This document shows, piece after piece, positions 23,545-32,058 of a DNA stretch of 34,097 nt; positions within the stretch are counted from its first letter, which is position 1; the number at the start of each line of letters is the position of its first letter. The notes below the pieces were generated by a model, which saw only the letters and a program-made list of their open reading frames with translations, searched no databases and was not told the origin of the DNA. Source of the DNA: CAYWMP01 sp964459445 (GTDB lineage Bacteria > Desulfobacterota > DSM-4660 > Desulfatiglandales > HGW-15); NCBI GenBank assembly GCA_964459445.1, contig CAYWMP010000046.1, forward strand, positions 1 through 34,097, in the 5' to 3' direction. The position numbers were made by a program, and so were the translations under genes.

Positions 23545-25290
23545 CTATTGTTTCCATAATCTCTTCAGGATTTCATTGTCGTCCGTGAACATGGCATTGG
23601 GCACAAAGCCATGCACATAGTCTCGGTAGGCCCTCACGACAATCTGTTGATACAGGGGGACGCCGATTGCGTCCTCGTACCAGATATCCTGGAGTTTGGA
23701 GTAGATCTCCCTACGCTTGGCAGGATCTGCATTTGCTATCCCCGCGTCGCTTAACCCATCGATTTTGTCGTTTTTTAGAACCATATGTTTTCCATAGTAT
23801 CCGTTAGAATGCATGAAGGGATACACGAAGTTGTGAGGATCTGCATAGTCAGCCCCCCATCCACTCAGGAATAGCGGGTATTGAAAATTGCGGATCTGGA
23901 CAATGTAGTCCTTCCATTCCACATTTCGGACCTCGATCTTGAACTTCGGATTGAGAGACATGACGTTCTCAGCCAGCATCCAGGCCGCGGCCTCCCTCAT
24001 GGCATTCCCCGTATTATGGGTAATGATCATCTTGAAACCCTTCTCCCATAGCTTTCCGTCCCAGGCCTTCTTCATATACTCTGCGGACTTTTTCAGATCG
24101 AATTCATAAATAGGCACTTTCTTATGATAGGGAAGCCCTTCAACATTCGGGCTGGTGGGCAAAATGACCAGGCCGTTAAATACGTCTTGTTTATAGGTCT
24201 CCCGATCGAAGGCATGCAGGAAGGCCTTCCTGAGATTGATATCCGAGAAAAAATCGGACGGAATACCATTCCCGTCCAGTTTGCCGCTCCCGATATTGGG
24301 ATTGCCCGCAGGATTCATCTTGCGACAGAACATGGCCGCTGTAAATCCGAGTTGGGGGACTTCGTGTATCTTGAGTCCTTTCATGGCTTGGACTTCCGGC
24401 ACATAGGGCGTATCCACCACAACGCGGTCGGCATCGCCGTTTTGGAGCAGGAGTTTCCTTGTGCTCCATTCCTTGACGTATTTCACGATAGCTGTTTTGA
24501 TTTTGGGTTTGGTGCCCCAATAGCCGTCAAAACGCTCGAAGACAAACTGCTTGGCCGGTTCCCATAGTTTCAGTTTAAAGGGACCTGTCCCGTTCTCGAT
24601 GTTCTGAAGGGGTTCATGCCCGGGTTTGGGATTATTGTACTTCGCGGCATTTTTAATATTACCGTCCCAGCATCCCTTGGAGGTGGCCCAATCCTTGTCT
24701 ATTACAGACGATGCGGTATAGCACAGGATACTCATCAAGGGAGGATAGGGTATTGGCAGATGGAATATGACTTTATTCCCCTTGGCCTCCACCGCCTTAT
24801 CAATAACGTCGAAAATGCCGTCGATGATCTTCCCGTCTTTGTCCCGTGTAGATCCCTTGCCCGTCAGGGCCTCCAAAAGCATCCACATGGGACTGCCATC
24901 CCGATCCTGAATCATGTTCCGTTTAAAGCTGTAGACCACGTCTTCAGTCGTCAGATCCTGTCCTCCATGAAACTTGACTCCCTTGCGAATAGTGAAGGTA
25001 TAGGTTTTACCGTCCTTCGAAATACCCCCGTTCTCTACCGTCGGGACCTCTGCAGCAAGAAGTGGGACATACTTTTCGGTGGACGAGCCGTCAAAAAAGA
25101 TGAGCGTTTCGTACAGGTTCCAGAGACGCATGGATCCCGCCACCTCATAGGATGCGGCCGGATCAATGGTTTCAACGGTTCTGTAATCCGCCAATACATA
25201 GGTTTCCGGATTTTTGACTTGGGCGCTGATTATGGTTGCTGTCAAGAAAACCACCAAAATACAACAAGCAACGCTTAATACTCTTTTCAT
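23545..25290 (-). CDS. Peptide/nickel ABC transporter substrate-binding protein (family 5)
   Basis: This 581-residue periplasmic protein captures the substrate for the importer. A signal peptide is clear: MKRVLSVACCILVVFLTATI followed by ISA and cleavage before QVKNPE. Family-5 hallmarks include ETIDPAASYEVAGSMRLWNL near the start and GKTYTFTIRKGVKFHGG followed by LTTEDVVYSFKRN. The C-terminal lobe has LFLSGWGADYADPHNFVYPF. The length is above the usual 500-550. It is the first gene of the operon and has a strong GGAGG site 6 nt before its ATG. A promoter-like pair lies at 25416-25443. Confidence 0.94.
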   Translation of the reverse strand: MKRVLSVACCILVVFLTATIISAQVKNPETYVLADYRTVETIDPAASYEVAGSMRLWNLYETLIFFDGSSTEKYVPLLAAEVPTVENGGISKDGKTYTFTIRKGVKFHGGQDLTTEDVVYSFKRNMIQDRDGSPMWMLLEALTGKGSTRDKDGKIIDGIFDVIDKAVEAKGNKVIFHLPIPYPPLMSILCYTASSVIDKDWATSKGCWDGNIKNAAKYNNPKPGHEPLQNIENGTGPFKLKLWEPAKQFVFERFDGYWGTKPKIKTAIVKYVKEWSTRKLLLQNGDADRVVVDTPYVPEVQAMKGLKIHEVPQLGFTAAMFCRKMNPAGNPNIGSGKLDGNGIPSDFFSDINLRKAFLHAFDRETYKQDVFNGLVILPTSPNVEGLPYHKKVPIYEFDLKKSAEYMKKAWDGKLWEKGFKMIITHNTGNAMREAAAWMLAENVMSLNPKFKIEVRNVEWKDYIVQIRNFQYPLFLSGWGADYADPHNFVYPFMHSNGYYGKHMVLKNDKIDGLSDAGIANADPAKRREIYSKLQDIWYEDAIGVPLYQQIVVRAYRDYVHGFVPNAMFTDDNEILKRLWKQ

Positions 25291-25415
25291 GCCTTACCTC
25301 CTTCCCTCAATGGCCATTGTTAAAAAAACGTTTCAAATTCGAGGTTTCACCAACCGCCTGCTAACGTCCTAAGCTGTGTTTTGTTTTTCATTGACTTCGC
25401 AATTGCTACAAACAC

Positions 25416-25443
25416 TTTATGTTACAGAGCCCCGAAAAGTCAA
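25416..25443 (-). promoter_or_regulatory. Candidate promoter of the importer operon
   Basis: On the minus strand TTGACT (25438-25443) and CATAAA (25416-25421) are 16 bp apart, a moderate sigma-70 match. It lies about 125 bp before the binding-protein ATG in an AT-rich divergent region. Other -10-like sequences are nearby, so the actual start is uncertain. Confidence 0.4.
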
Positions 25444-25509
25444 TAATGGAGATATCCAAAGCTCTGGACGGCCTTTTATGTATAAGTATTTGATTATAAT
25501 GTATTTTTC

Positions 25510-25538
25510 TTGACAAATGTGGAATTATTTTATTTAAT
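25510..25538 (+). promoter_or_regulatory. Candidate promoter of the histidine-kinase gene
   Basis: TTGACA (25510-25515) and TTTAAT (25533-25538) are separated by exactly 17 bp, a near-consensus sigma-70 promoter on the plus strand. It would give an untranslated leader of about 230 nt before the kinase ATG at 25775. The rest of the 484-bp region 25291-25774 shows no gene. Confidence 0.6.
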
Positions 25539-25774
25539 GCCTTATGCGCAGAAGAGAAGCGCAACACTATCCTTGCGATTCATGAGGCATCGAAAGCCCT
25601 CTAACAGTTTCATGACTTTACCCTCGCTAGTCTTGACTTAAGAAACTTCCTATCCCCCGGCGAGTCGCGAATATCGAGATGAACGGGGAGAGCAGGGTGG
25701 GAGTAGAACGCCAATTGAAATGAGGTTCTTGAAACGCACCAATTGTCGCACCCGACCTGTGAGGGACAAACAAA

Positions 25775-28156
25775 ATGATGAAGCGCCGCATCAGAAGTAA
25801 AGATACCCGCGAACAACCGGCGAAATCCGGGAACATAATGAGAACCCGTCCGGGTTTTGTAGGGAAAAGACCCAGATCCGGATACCGCCAGGTCGTAATA
25901 ACCCTCCTGTCCGGACTCGTATTGTCCAGTATCGTATTTGCCATGGCCCTGAGATGGGAAAACCGTACAATAGAGCTGGAGTTTCAACAGGAGGCCGAAG
26001 ATCACATTTCGGCGTTGTCCAGGGGCATGGAACCCAACTTACTGGTGCTTGAATCGATCGGGGCATTCTACGCTGCATCTCAGCAGGTGGAGCGTTTGGA
26101 ATTTCGGGAGTTCGTCAAACCCCTATTATCGCACCATCCGGGCATTCAAGCACTCGAATGGATTCCGCGCATACCCGCGTCACAGCGTGACGCCTATAAA
26201 AAGGCAGCACGATCCGAGGGCTTCCCGCATTTTCAGATCACGGAGCAGAATGCCCAGGGACAAATGATCCTGGCCGAGCAGAGGGAAGAGTACTTCCCCG
26301 TCTATTTTGTAGAGCCCTATGAGGGGAATCAGGCAGCCTTGGGATTTGATCTGGCTTCCAATCCGGCCCGCAGGTCAGCATTAGAGCAAGCTCGTGATTC
26401 AGCGACGATGGTCGCCACATCCCGTATCAATCTGGTACAGGAGACCGGTGAAATGTTCGGCATCTTAGTCTTTTTGCCTGTTTACAAGAAAGCTAGCGTC
26501 ATAAATTCTGTTGTTAGCCGTCGCAAACACTTGGAGGGTTTTGTTCTAGGTGTTTTCAGGATCCGCGACATTGTAAAAGGGGCTATGATCTATTTGGCGC
26601 CAGTAGGCATTGACATCCTTGTGCTCGACCTTTCAGCCCCTTCAAATGAACAGTTCCTTTATTTCCACCCCTCCAGGATTCGCCGGAATCCGATAAGAAA
26701 ACCTGATATCGAAGACATCATGCAAAAGATAGATCTCCGCCATACCCAAACCCTGGACGTGGCCGGACGACAATGGTTGATTTTGTGCACCCCAACGCCT
26801 GCCTTTATTTCTGCACGAACAACATGGCAACCCTGGGGCCTTTTTTCATTGTTAGTGGCCTGCACGGCTATTGCGGCCATCTATTTTTTCACGAATATTC
26901 GTCGAGCCGCTCAACTTTCAAAAGCCTACCACGACCTTCAGTCGGAAACCAAAGAGCGTATGCTGGTTGCCGAGGCTCTTAAGGAGAGTGAGGAACGTTT
27001 TAGAGAGATGGCCGAAACAATCCGTGAAGTCTTCTGGTTGTTTGACTGGAAAGAACAAAAGGTTATTTACGTAAGTCCGGCCTTCGAGGAAGTCTGGGGC
27101 CGCTCACGAGAAACGGTCTATGGCAATTATGAGGAGTGGGGCAGGAGCATATACCCCGACGATATCCCCTATGCACAGGAGTCTTTCATCAAAATTGCCG
27201 AAACCGGAGGAGGTGAATCCAGGGAGTACAGAATCCTCCGGCCGGACGGTGAGATCCGTTGGGTATCGGATAGAGGCTTTGCCATAGGGGACGATTATGG
27301 GCAGGTCGTGCGGATAGCAGGAATAGCTGAAGATATCACGGACCGGAAACTCGCAGAAGATGAACTCGCGAAACACAGAGATCGCCTTGAAGAGTTAGTC
27401 GAGGAACGAACAAGAGAGTTGAAAGAGGCTCAGGAAGCACTCGTAAAGCGAGAAAGGTTGTCGGTTTTGGGGCAGCTTACTGCCACCGTCAGCCATGAAT
27501 TGCGAAATCCACTCGGCGTCATCCGAACCTCCGCCTATTATTTGCGGCATCGTGATTCAGAATCGGACGAAATGACAAAAAAACACCTTCAGAGAATTGA
27601 AGACCAGGTCGGACTCTGTGATTCTATCGTGGAAGACCTCCTTGAGTATACCAGGGGACGCTTGGCGCAGAAAATTGAGACCGATATCAATCCGTGGCTG
27701 GCGCAGGTGGTCGATGAGATATTAGAGGCCAAGGATTTGAGCCTAACAAAAGAACTGTCCCCAGGCCTCCCTTGGGTCGTGATCGACCAGGACAAAATGC
27801 ACCGTGTCATAGTCAATCTAATCGATAACGCTCTGAAGGCCATTGGAGAAATGGAAAGAAAAAAGGAAAAAGAAGCTTACACGCCGCACATCTTTGTCCG
27901 AACCAAAGAAACGGCCGGAGAGGTCATCATCGAAGTGGAAGACAACGGCATTGGGATGGATGAAGGTACGGCCCAGAGCGCCTTTGAACCTTTGTTCACC
28001 ACACGCGCCCGAGGTACAGGCCTAGGTCTGGCCAATGTCCAAAAGATTATTAATGAACACAGAGGGTCCGTGTCTTTGGAAAGCGAACCCAATCAGGGGA
28101 CCAGGGTTGCCGTATCGATGCCGATTGAAAAGGCAAGAGCAGAAAGCGATCGATGA
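25775..28156 (+). CDS. CHASE-domain membrane histidine kinase with PAS
   Basis: This 793-residue sensor has TM1 (about residues 38-58), an extracytoplasmic CHASE domain (about 75-320, with FPVYFVEPYEGNQAALGFDL), and TM2 (about 356-374). A PAS domain follows (about 405-525, including RPDGEIRWVSDRGFAI). A coiled coil leads to the HisKA dimerisation helix with phospho-acceptor His574 in VSHELRNPLGV. The ATPase domain shows the N box NLIDNALKAIGE, G1 VEDNGIGMDEG and G2 TGLGLANVQKI. It should sense a small extracytoplasmic molecule; CHASE ligands vary and none is indicated. It stands 459 bp before two receiver-bearing genes that are likely partners. GAGGG precedes the ATG by about 11 nt. Confidence 0.93.
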   Translation: MMKRRIRSKDTREQPAKSGNIMRTRPGFVGKRPRSGYRQVVITLLSGLVLSSIVFAMALRWENRTIELEFQQEAEDHISALSRGMEPNLLVLESIGAFYAASQQVERLEFREFVKPLLSHHPGIQALEWIPRIPASQRDAYKKAARSEGFPHFQITEQNAQGQMILAEQREEYFPVYFVEPYEGNQAALGFDLASNPARRSALEQARDSATMVATSRINLVQETGEMFGILVFLPVYKKASVINSVVSRRKHLEGFVLGVFRIRDIVKGAMIYLAPVGIDILVLDLSAPSNEQFLYFHPSRIRRNPIRKPDIEDIMQKIDLRHTQTLDVAGRQWLILCTPTPAFISARTTWQPWGLFSLLVACTAIAAIYFFTNIRRAAQLSKAYHDLQSETKERMLVAEALKESEERFREMAETIREVFWLFDWKEQKVIYVSPAFEEVWGRSRETVYGNYEEWGRSIYPDDIPYAQESFIKIAETGGGESREYRILRPDGEIRWVSDRGFAIGDDYGQVVRIAGIAEDITDRKLAEDELAKHRDRLEELVEERTRELKEAQEALVKRERLSVLGQLTATVSHELRNPLGVIRTSAYYLRHRDSESDEMTKKHLQRIEDQVGLCDSIVEDLLEYTRGRLAQKIETDINPWLAQVVDEILEAKDLSLTKELSPGLPWVVIDQDKMHRVIVNLIDNALKAIGEMERKKEKEAYTPHIFVRTKETAGEVIIEVEDNGIGMDEGTAQSAFEPLFTTRARGTGLGLANVQKIINEHRGSVSLESEPNQGTRVAVSMPIEKARAESDR

Positions 28157-28615
28157 TTGAGTTAGACGCGTAAGAACGAATCCAACCCCAAAGCGAAAAC
28201 GCCGGCACAGGTGTTTCTGAAACCTTGGACCTTCGAACGGGGTTCCTGCAATGAAATGAATTGGACCACTTGAAATGGGTGACTATTTGAAATGATGACT
28301 GCTATCCTATTGGAATTAGGCTCTTTTGTGATTACAATGCGTTGTCATAACTATACGTCTCAGAGATTATGCAACTTATTGAAACTATAGATATTTAATG
28401 AGAATTGGCTATTTTGTCTCATACATGGAATAGTGGAATAATGGAATGGCGGTTCTTAAAGGAGGTTTCCGATTCATTAGTACTTTTGACTTCCTTGTCT
28501 AGAGTAATTCTACCAGTTACCCACTTCTCCATTTTCCCAGAACCCATTGTTCCATAATTCCAATCATCCAACATTCCAATTGGGGCGAAGCCCCTGAGTT
28601 CAATAGGAGGAAGAG
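28157..28615. other. Intergenic region with TGGAAT-phrase element, copy 2
   Basis: The first 270 bp (28157-28425) contain no gene; GAAAACGCCGGCACAGG resembles the arm of the importer terminator, and TTGAAATG recurs three times. From 28426 to 28594 lies a copy of the element at 21170-21310. Its left end has TGGAATAGTGGAATAATGG; its right end has TTCCATAATTCCAATCATCC phrases and a GGGGCGAAGCCCC hairpin just before the ribosome-binding site of the next gene. No promoter is clear. Confidence 0.5.
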
Positions 28616-29389
28616 ATGAAGAACCGCATCTTACTGGTGGATGATAACGAAGCTTTCGTGGATACGACAAAAGACATTTTGGAATTTGAGGGTTTTCAGG
28701 TCGTCACAGCCTCCAATGGCGAAGATGCCGTGTCTCTCGCCGGGACCGAACCCTTTGATATCATTTTGATGGACGTAAAGATGCCCGGTATGAATGGGGT
28801 AGAAAGTTTCATCAAAATGAAAGAAGGGAATCCAGATATAAAAGTGATTTTGTTCACAGCCTATTCCTTGGACGATTTGATCGATAGGGCTCAAGACGAA
28901 GGCGCCTGTGCCATATTCAACAAGCCTCTGGACATGGGGAAATTCATTGCGGCTATCGAAAAGGCTTTGGAAAATGGGAATAATGCATGCATACTTGTTG
29001 CAGACGATGATCAGGCATTATGTGACAATTTAAGTGATCAACTTAGCCAGGAGGGATATAGCGTTGCCCTGGCATGCGACGGCAAAGAGGCGATCGCTAT
29101 GGCCGAAGATAAGACCTACGATGTTCTCCTCCTCGATATGAAGTTGCCGAATCTAAACGGCTTGGAGGTCTATCGCCGAGTAAAAAAATTGCAGCCCAAT
29201 CTGGTCACGATCATTATGACGGGGTTTGAAGAAGAGATGCGCCACATTATCCGCAAGACCTTGGATGAGAATGCCTATACCTGCCTCCCCAAGCCCCTCG
29301 ATCTCGCCCAGCTATTAAAACTTTTAAAGGAAGTCTATGCTGCCAAAAAGGACGGCACCTACAAAAAGCCGGAAACGGGAGATCTATGA
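28616..29389 (+). CDS. Tandem receiver-domain protein (REC-REC)
   Basis: This 257-residue cytosolic protein consists of two receiver domains and no output. The first (about 1-120) has LLVDDNE, phospho-acceptor Asp53 in LMDVKMPGMNG and the FNKP lysine. The second (about 124-243) has LVADDDQ, Asp174 in LLDMKLPNLNG, TG at the switch position and the LPKP lysine. It should act as a phosphate shuttle or sink in a phosphorelay with the flanking kinases. AGGAGGAAG lies just before the ATG. Its stop overlaps the next gene's ATG by 4 bp (ATGA), indicating coupled translation. Confidence 0.92.
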   Translation: MKNRILLVDDNEAFVDTTKDILEFEGFQVVTASNGEDAVSLAGTEPFDIILMDVKMPGMNGVESFIKMKEGNPDIKVILFTAYSLDDLIDRAQDEGACAIFNKPLDMGKFIAAIEKALENGNNACILVADDDQALCDNLSDQLSQEGYSVALACDGKEAIAMAEDKTYDVLLLDMKLPNLNGLEVYRRVKKLQPNLVTIIMTGFEEEMRHIIRKTLDENAYTCLPKPLDLAQLLKLLKEVYAAKKDGTYKKPETGDL

Positions 29390-31287
29390 ATTCAAAAAGG
29401 GTACTCGTTGTAGATGACGATCCTGACCTCCGGGACAACCTAAAGGACATCCTCAAGGATGAAGGATATATTCCCTTTTCTGCGGCTACGTGTTCGGAGG
29501 CCCTCGATCTTGCCAAACAAGAAAAACCTTTAGCAGCTCTCTTGGACATAAAGCTACCCGACGGCCCGGGTACGACCCTTCTTGGCCGGCTCAAAGAGGT
29601 AAACCCGGATTGTATCTGCACCATGATGACAGCCTATGCCGACTTGGACTCGGCCCTGTCGGCATTGGAACAGGGTGCCTTCCACTACTTACAGAAACCC
29701 GTTCGCCCGGTGGAGTTGGTCAAGTTGCTTGAAAGGGTCTTCGAAACCGTCAGGCTAAGGGAGGAAAAGTTTCAGGCTGAAAAGAATCTAAGGGAAAGTG
29801 AGGGTCGATTCAGGGCCATTTTCGAAACGGCTCAGGATGTCATTTACATCAAGGATCTCGATTTTAAGTATGTCCTTCTAAATCCCGGCTTTGAAAAACT
29901 CCATGACGTCAAGGCATCCGAATTGATCGGAAAAACGGCTGAAAGCATTTACGATCAGGAAACCGCTGATGAAATCAGGGAAGTCGATGCCCGGGTGATC
30001 AAGGGCGAGGTCATTGAGAGAGAGTCTACAATAGATGTTTCAGGCGGTCTGCATACCCTCCATTCTATCAAGGTCCCCATGCGGGATGCATCGGGCAAGA
30101 TCCACGGCATCTGCGGCATCGCCCGGGAAATAACCGAGACGAAGCGCCTTGAGAGACAATTCCTCAGGGCGCAAAAAATGGAGGCCGTCGGCACTTTGGC
30201 CGGGGGAATCGCCCATGATTTCAATAACCTTTTGATGGGCATTCAGGGTAATGCCTCCCTGATGCTTCATGAGAAGGACCCTTCCGATTTCGACTTTGAG
30301 AGATTAAAAAATATTGAACAGTTTGTGAGAAACGGTGCCGATCTCACAAAGCAACTCCTGGCCTTTGGCAGGGGCGGCAAGTACGAGGTCAAGCCCAGCG
30401 ACCTCAACGATCTTATCAGAAATACCGCGAGGATGTTTGGAAGGACGAAAAAGGAGATAGCAATCCATGAAAAATACCAACCTGACCTATGGACTGCGGA
30501 AACTGACCAAGGACAGATTGAGCAGGTTCTGATGAATCTCTTTGTAAATGCCTGGCATGCCATGCCCGGTGGCGGTGAACTGTTTCTTGAAACTCAAAAC
30601 GTTATCCTGGACGAAAATGACGTCAACGCATACCAATTGCCATCTGGAAAGTATCTGAGAGTTTCTGTCTCCGACTCGGGTTTGGGCATGGACAAAAGGA
30701 CCAAGGAACGGATATTTGAACCTTTCTTCACGACCAAAGAGATGGGAAGGGGAACCGGTCTTGGGTTGGCTTCCGCCTACGGCATAGTTAAGAATCACGA
30801 CGGCATGATTGATGTGTTCAGCGAAAAGGGTGAAGGCACACGGTTTGATATTTATCTTCCCGCAACCGAAAGGGAAGTTGAGGAAGTACAGGAAATTGAA
30901 AAGGAAGAAATCAAAGGCTCTGAAACCATACTACTCGTGGACGATGAGAACATGATCCTCGACGTCGGTCGGGAATTCTTGAAAAAGCTGGGGTACAAGG
31001 TCCTTTTGGCTGGCGGAGGACAAGAGGCGATAGATGTTTACGAATCGAACAAAGAGGAGATTGACCTGGTGATCCTCGATATTATTATGCCGAATATGAG
31101 CGGTGGCGAGGTCTACGACCAGTTGAGAGATATTGATCCTGATGTAAAGGTTCTTCTTTCAAGCGGCTACAGTATAGATGGAAAAGCCACTGAAATCCTA
31201 AATCGCGGATGCGACGGCTTTATTCAAAAACCTTTTGACATAAAGGGCCTATCAAAAAAAATAAGAGAAATCCTGGATAAGGAATAG
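29386..31287 (+). CDS. Hybrid histidine kinase (REC-PAS-HisKA-HATPase-REC)
   Basis: This 633-residue soluble kinase has a receiver at each end. The N-terminal receiver (1-120) carries Asp54 in LLDIKLPDGPG. A PAS domain (about 135-260) follows, then a HisKA helix with His277 in GGIAHDFNNLL, the AHDFNN form common in NtrB-like and hybrid kinases. The ATPase has LMNLFVNAWHAM, DSGLGMDK and GTGLGLASAYGIV. The C-terminal receiver has phospho-acceptor Asp565 in VILDIIMPNMSG and lysine in IQKP. No membrane segments or DNA-binding domain are present. It overlaps the tandem-receiver gene and could be fed by the CHASE kinase through the N-terminal receivers; the route is inferred. Confidence 0.93.
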   Translation: MNSKRVLVVDDDPDLRDNLKDILKDEGYIPFSAATCSEALDLAKQEKPLAALLDIKLPDGPGTTLLGRLKEVNPDCICTMMTAYADLDSALSALEQGAFHYLQKPVRPVELVKLLERVFETVRLREEKFQAEKNLRESEGRFRAIFETAQDVIYIKDLDFKYVLLNPGFEKLHDVKASELIGKTAESIYDQETADEIREVDARVIKGEVIERESTIDVSGGLHTLHSIKVPMRDASGKIHGICGIAREITETKRLERQFLRAQKMEAVGTLAGGIAHDFNNLLMGIQGNASLMLHEKDPSDFDFERLKNIEQFVRNGADLTKQLLAFGRGGKYEVKPSDLNDLIRNTARMFGRTKKEIAIHEKYQPDLWTAETDQGQIEQVLMNLFVNAWHAMPGGGELFLETQNVILDENDVNAYQLPSGKYLRVSVSDSGLGMDKRTKERIFEPFFTTKEMGRGTGLGLASAYGIVKNHDGMIDVFSEKGEGTRFDIYLPATEREVEEVQEIEKEEIKGSETILLVDDENMILDVGREFLKKLGYKVLLAGGGQEAIDVYESNKEEIDLVILDIIMPNMSGGEVYDQLRDIDPDVKVLLSSGYSIDGKATEILNRGCDGFIQKPFDIKGLSKKIREILDKE

Positions 31288-31308
31288 GCGAGTGAAAGGA
31301 GCTATCTA

Positions 31309-31869
31309 GTGAATGATATGACAGCGCCAAAGTTAGGATTGCTCAGTATCGATGATTCTGTCCTGGTAATAATAGACATGCAGGAAAGGCTTGTGCCCGT
31401 TATTGCGGAGAAGGAAATGATTATCGACAACGTGGTCAAGCTGGTCAAATTCGCGCGAATTGTAGACCTGCCGGTGGTCATCACCGAACAGCAAAACCTC
31501 GGTAGCACGCTACCGGAGATCCGTGAACATCTGGCGGGTCTTAAAACGATCACCAAGCTGGAATTCAATTGCTTTAAAGCTGAATCATTTGTTGATGAGC
31601 TTAAGCAGCTAGAAAGAAACGCCTTGATTATTGCAGGTGTGGAGGCCCATATCTGTGTGGCCCAAACTGCCATTCATGCCCTGGCCAGCCACACAGTCCA
31701 TGTCGTGAGCGATGCCATCTCCTCCCGATCCCTCCATAACCGCGATGTGGCCATACACAGAATTCTTCAGAGCGGCGTGACGATTACTTCCACGGAGATG
31801 GTAATTTACGAGCTTTTGGAGAAGGCCGGGACAAACGCCTTTAGAGAAGTGCTTAAGCTCGTCAAGTAA
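31309..31869 (+). CDS. Isochorismatase-like cysteine hydrolase
   Basis: This 186-residue hydrolase belongs to the isochorismatase-like superfamily. The nucleophilic cysteine lies in GVEAHICVAQTAIHAL, the aspartate in VLVIIDMQERLVPVI, and a lysine in TITKLEFNCF; together they form the family triad. It resembles the YcaC/ISOC1-type subgroup, whose natural substrates are mostly unknown. Translation probably starts at GTG 31309, with AGGAG 7 nt upstream; an ATG at 31318 is an alternative. It lies 21 bp after the hybrid kinase and is probably in that operon, although no functional link is obvious. Confidence 0.88.
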   Translation: MNDMTAPKLGLLSIDDSVLVIIDMQERLVPVIAEKEMIIDNVVKLVKFARIVDLPVVITEQQNLGSTLPEIREHLAGLKTITKLEFNCFKAESFVDELKQLERNALIIAGVEAHICVAQTAIHALASHTVHVVSDAISSRSLHNRDVAIHRILQSGVTITSTEMVIYELLEKAGTNAFREVLKLVK

Positions 31870-31873
31870 TCAT

Positions 31874-32015
31874 AGGTTTCAGGTTTCGGGTGTCAGGAAC
31901 GCAGGTGCAGATTGCTGAAACCTCGTATCTGACTACGCATTGCTGGAGTCATTTTTTTGATCAAACTGGCCGCTTCGGCGGCAAGTGGCAGCGCTGAACA
32001 CTGAAACCTGACATC
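31874..32015. repeat. short-phrase intergenic element (GGTTTCAG/TGTCAG)
   Basis: Between the convergent hydrolase and kynureninase genes, AGGTTTCAGGTTTCGGG plus TGTCAGG (31874-31897) lies on one side and CTGAAACCTGACATC (32001-32015) on the other. The phrases are inverted relative to each other. Further AGGTTTCAAG follows near 32053. No clear terminator with a T-tract is seen. It belongs to the repeated-phrase class of the window. Confidence 0.45.
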
Positions 32016-32058
32016 ATGACCCATTGAGCCCTTCTTGGGCCAATTGGGGTAATAGGTT

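Noticed and set aside
25627..26078. Minus-strand frames of 95-131 codons before and inside the CHASE kinase gene
   Set aside because: They are antisense to the kinase N-terminus or span the promoter region, and show no conserved features.
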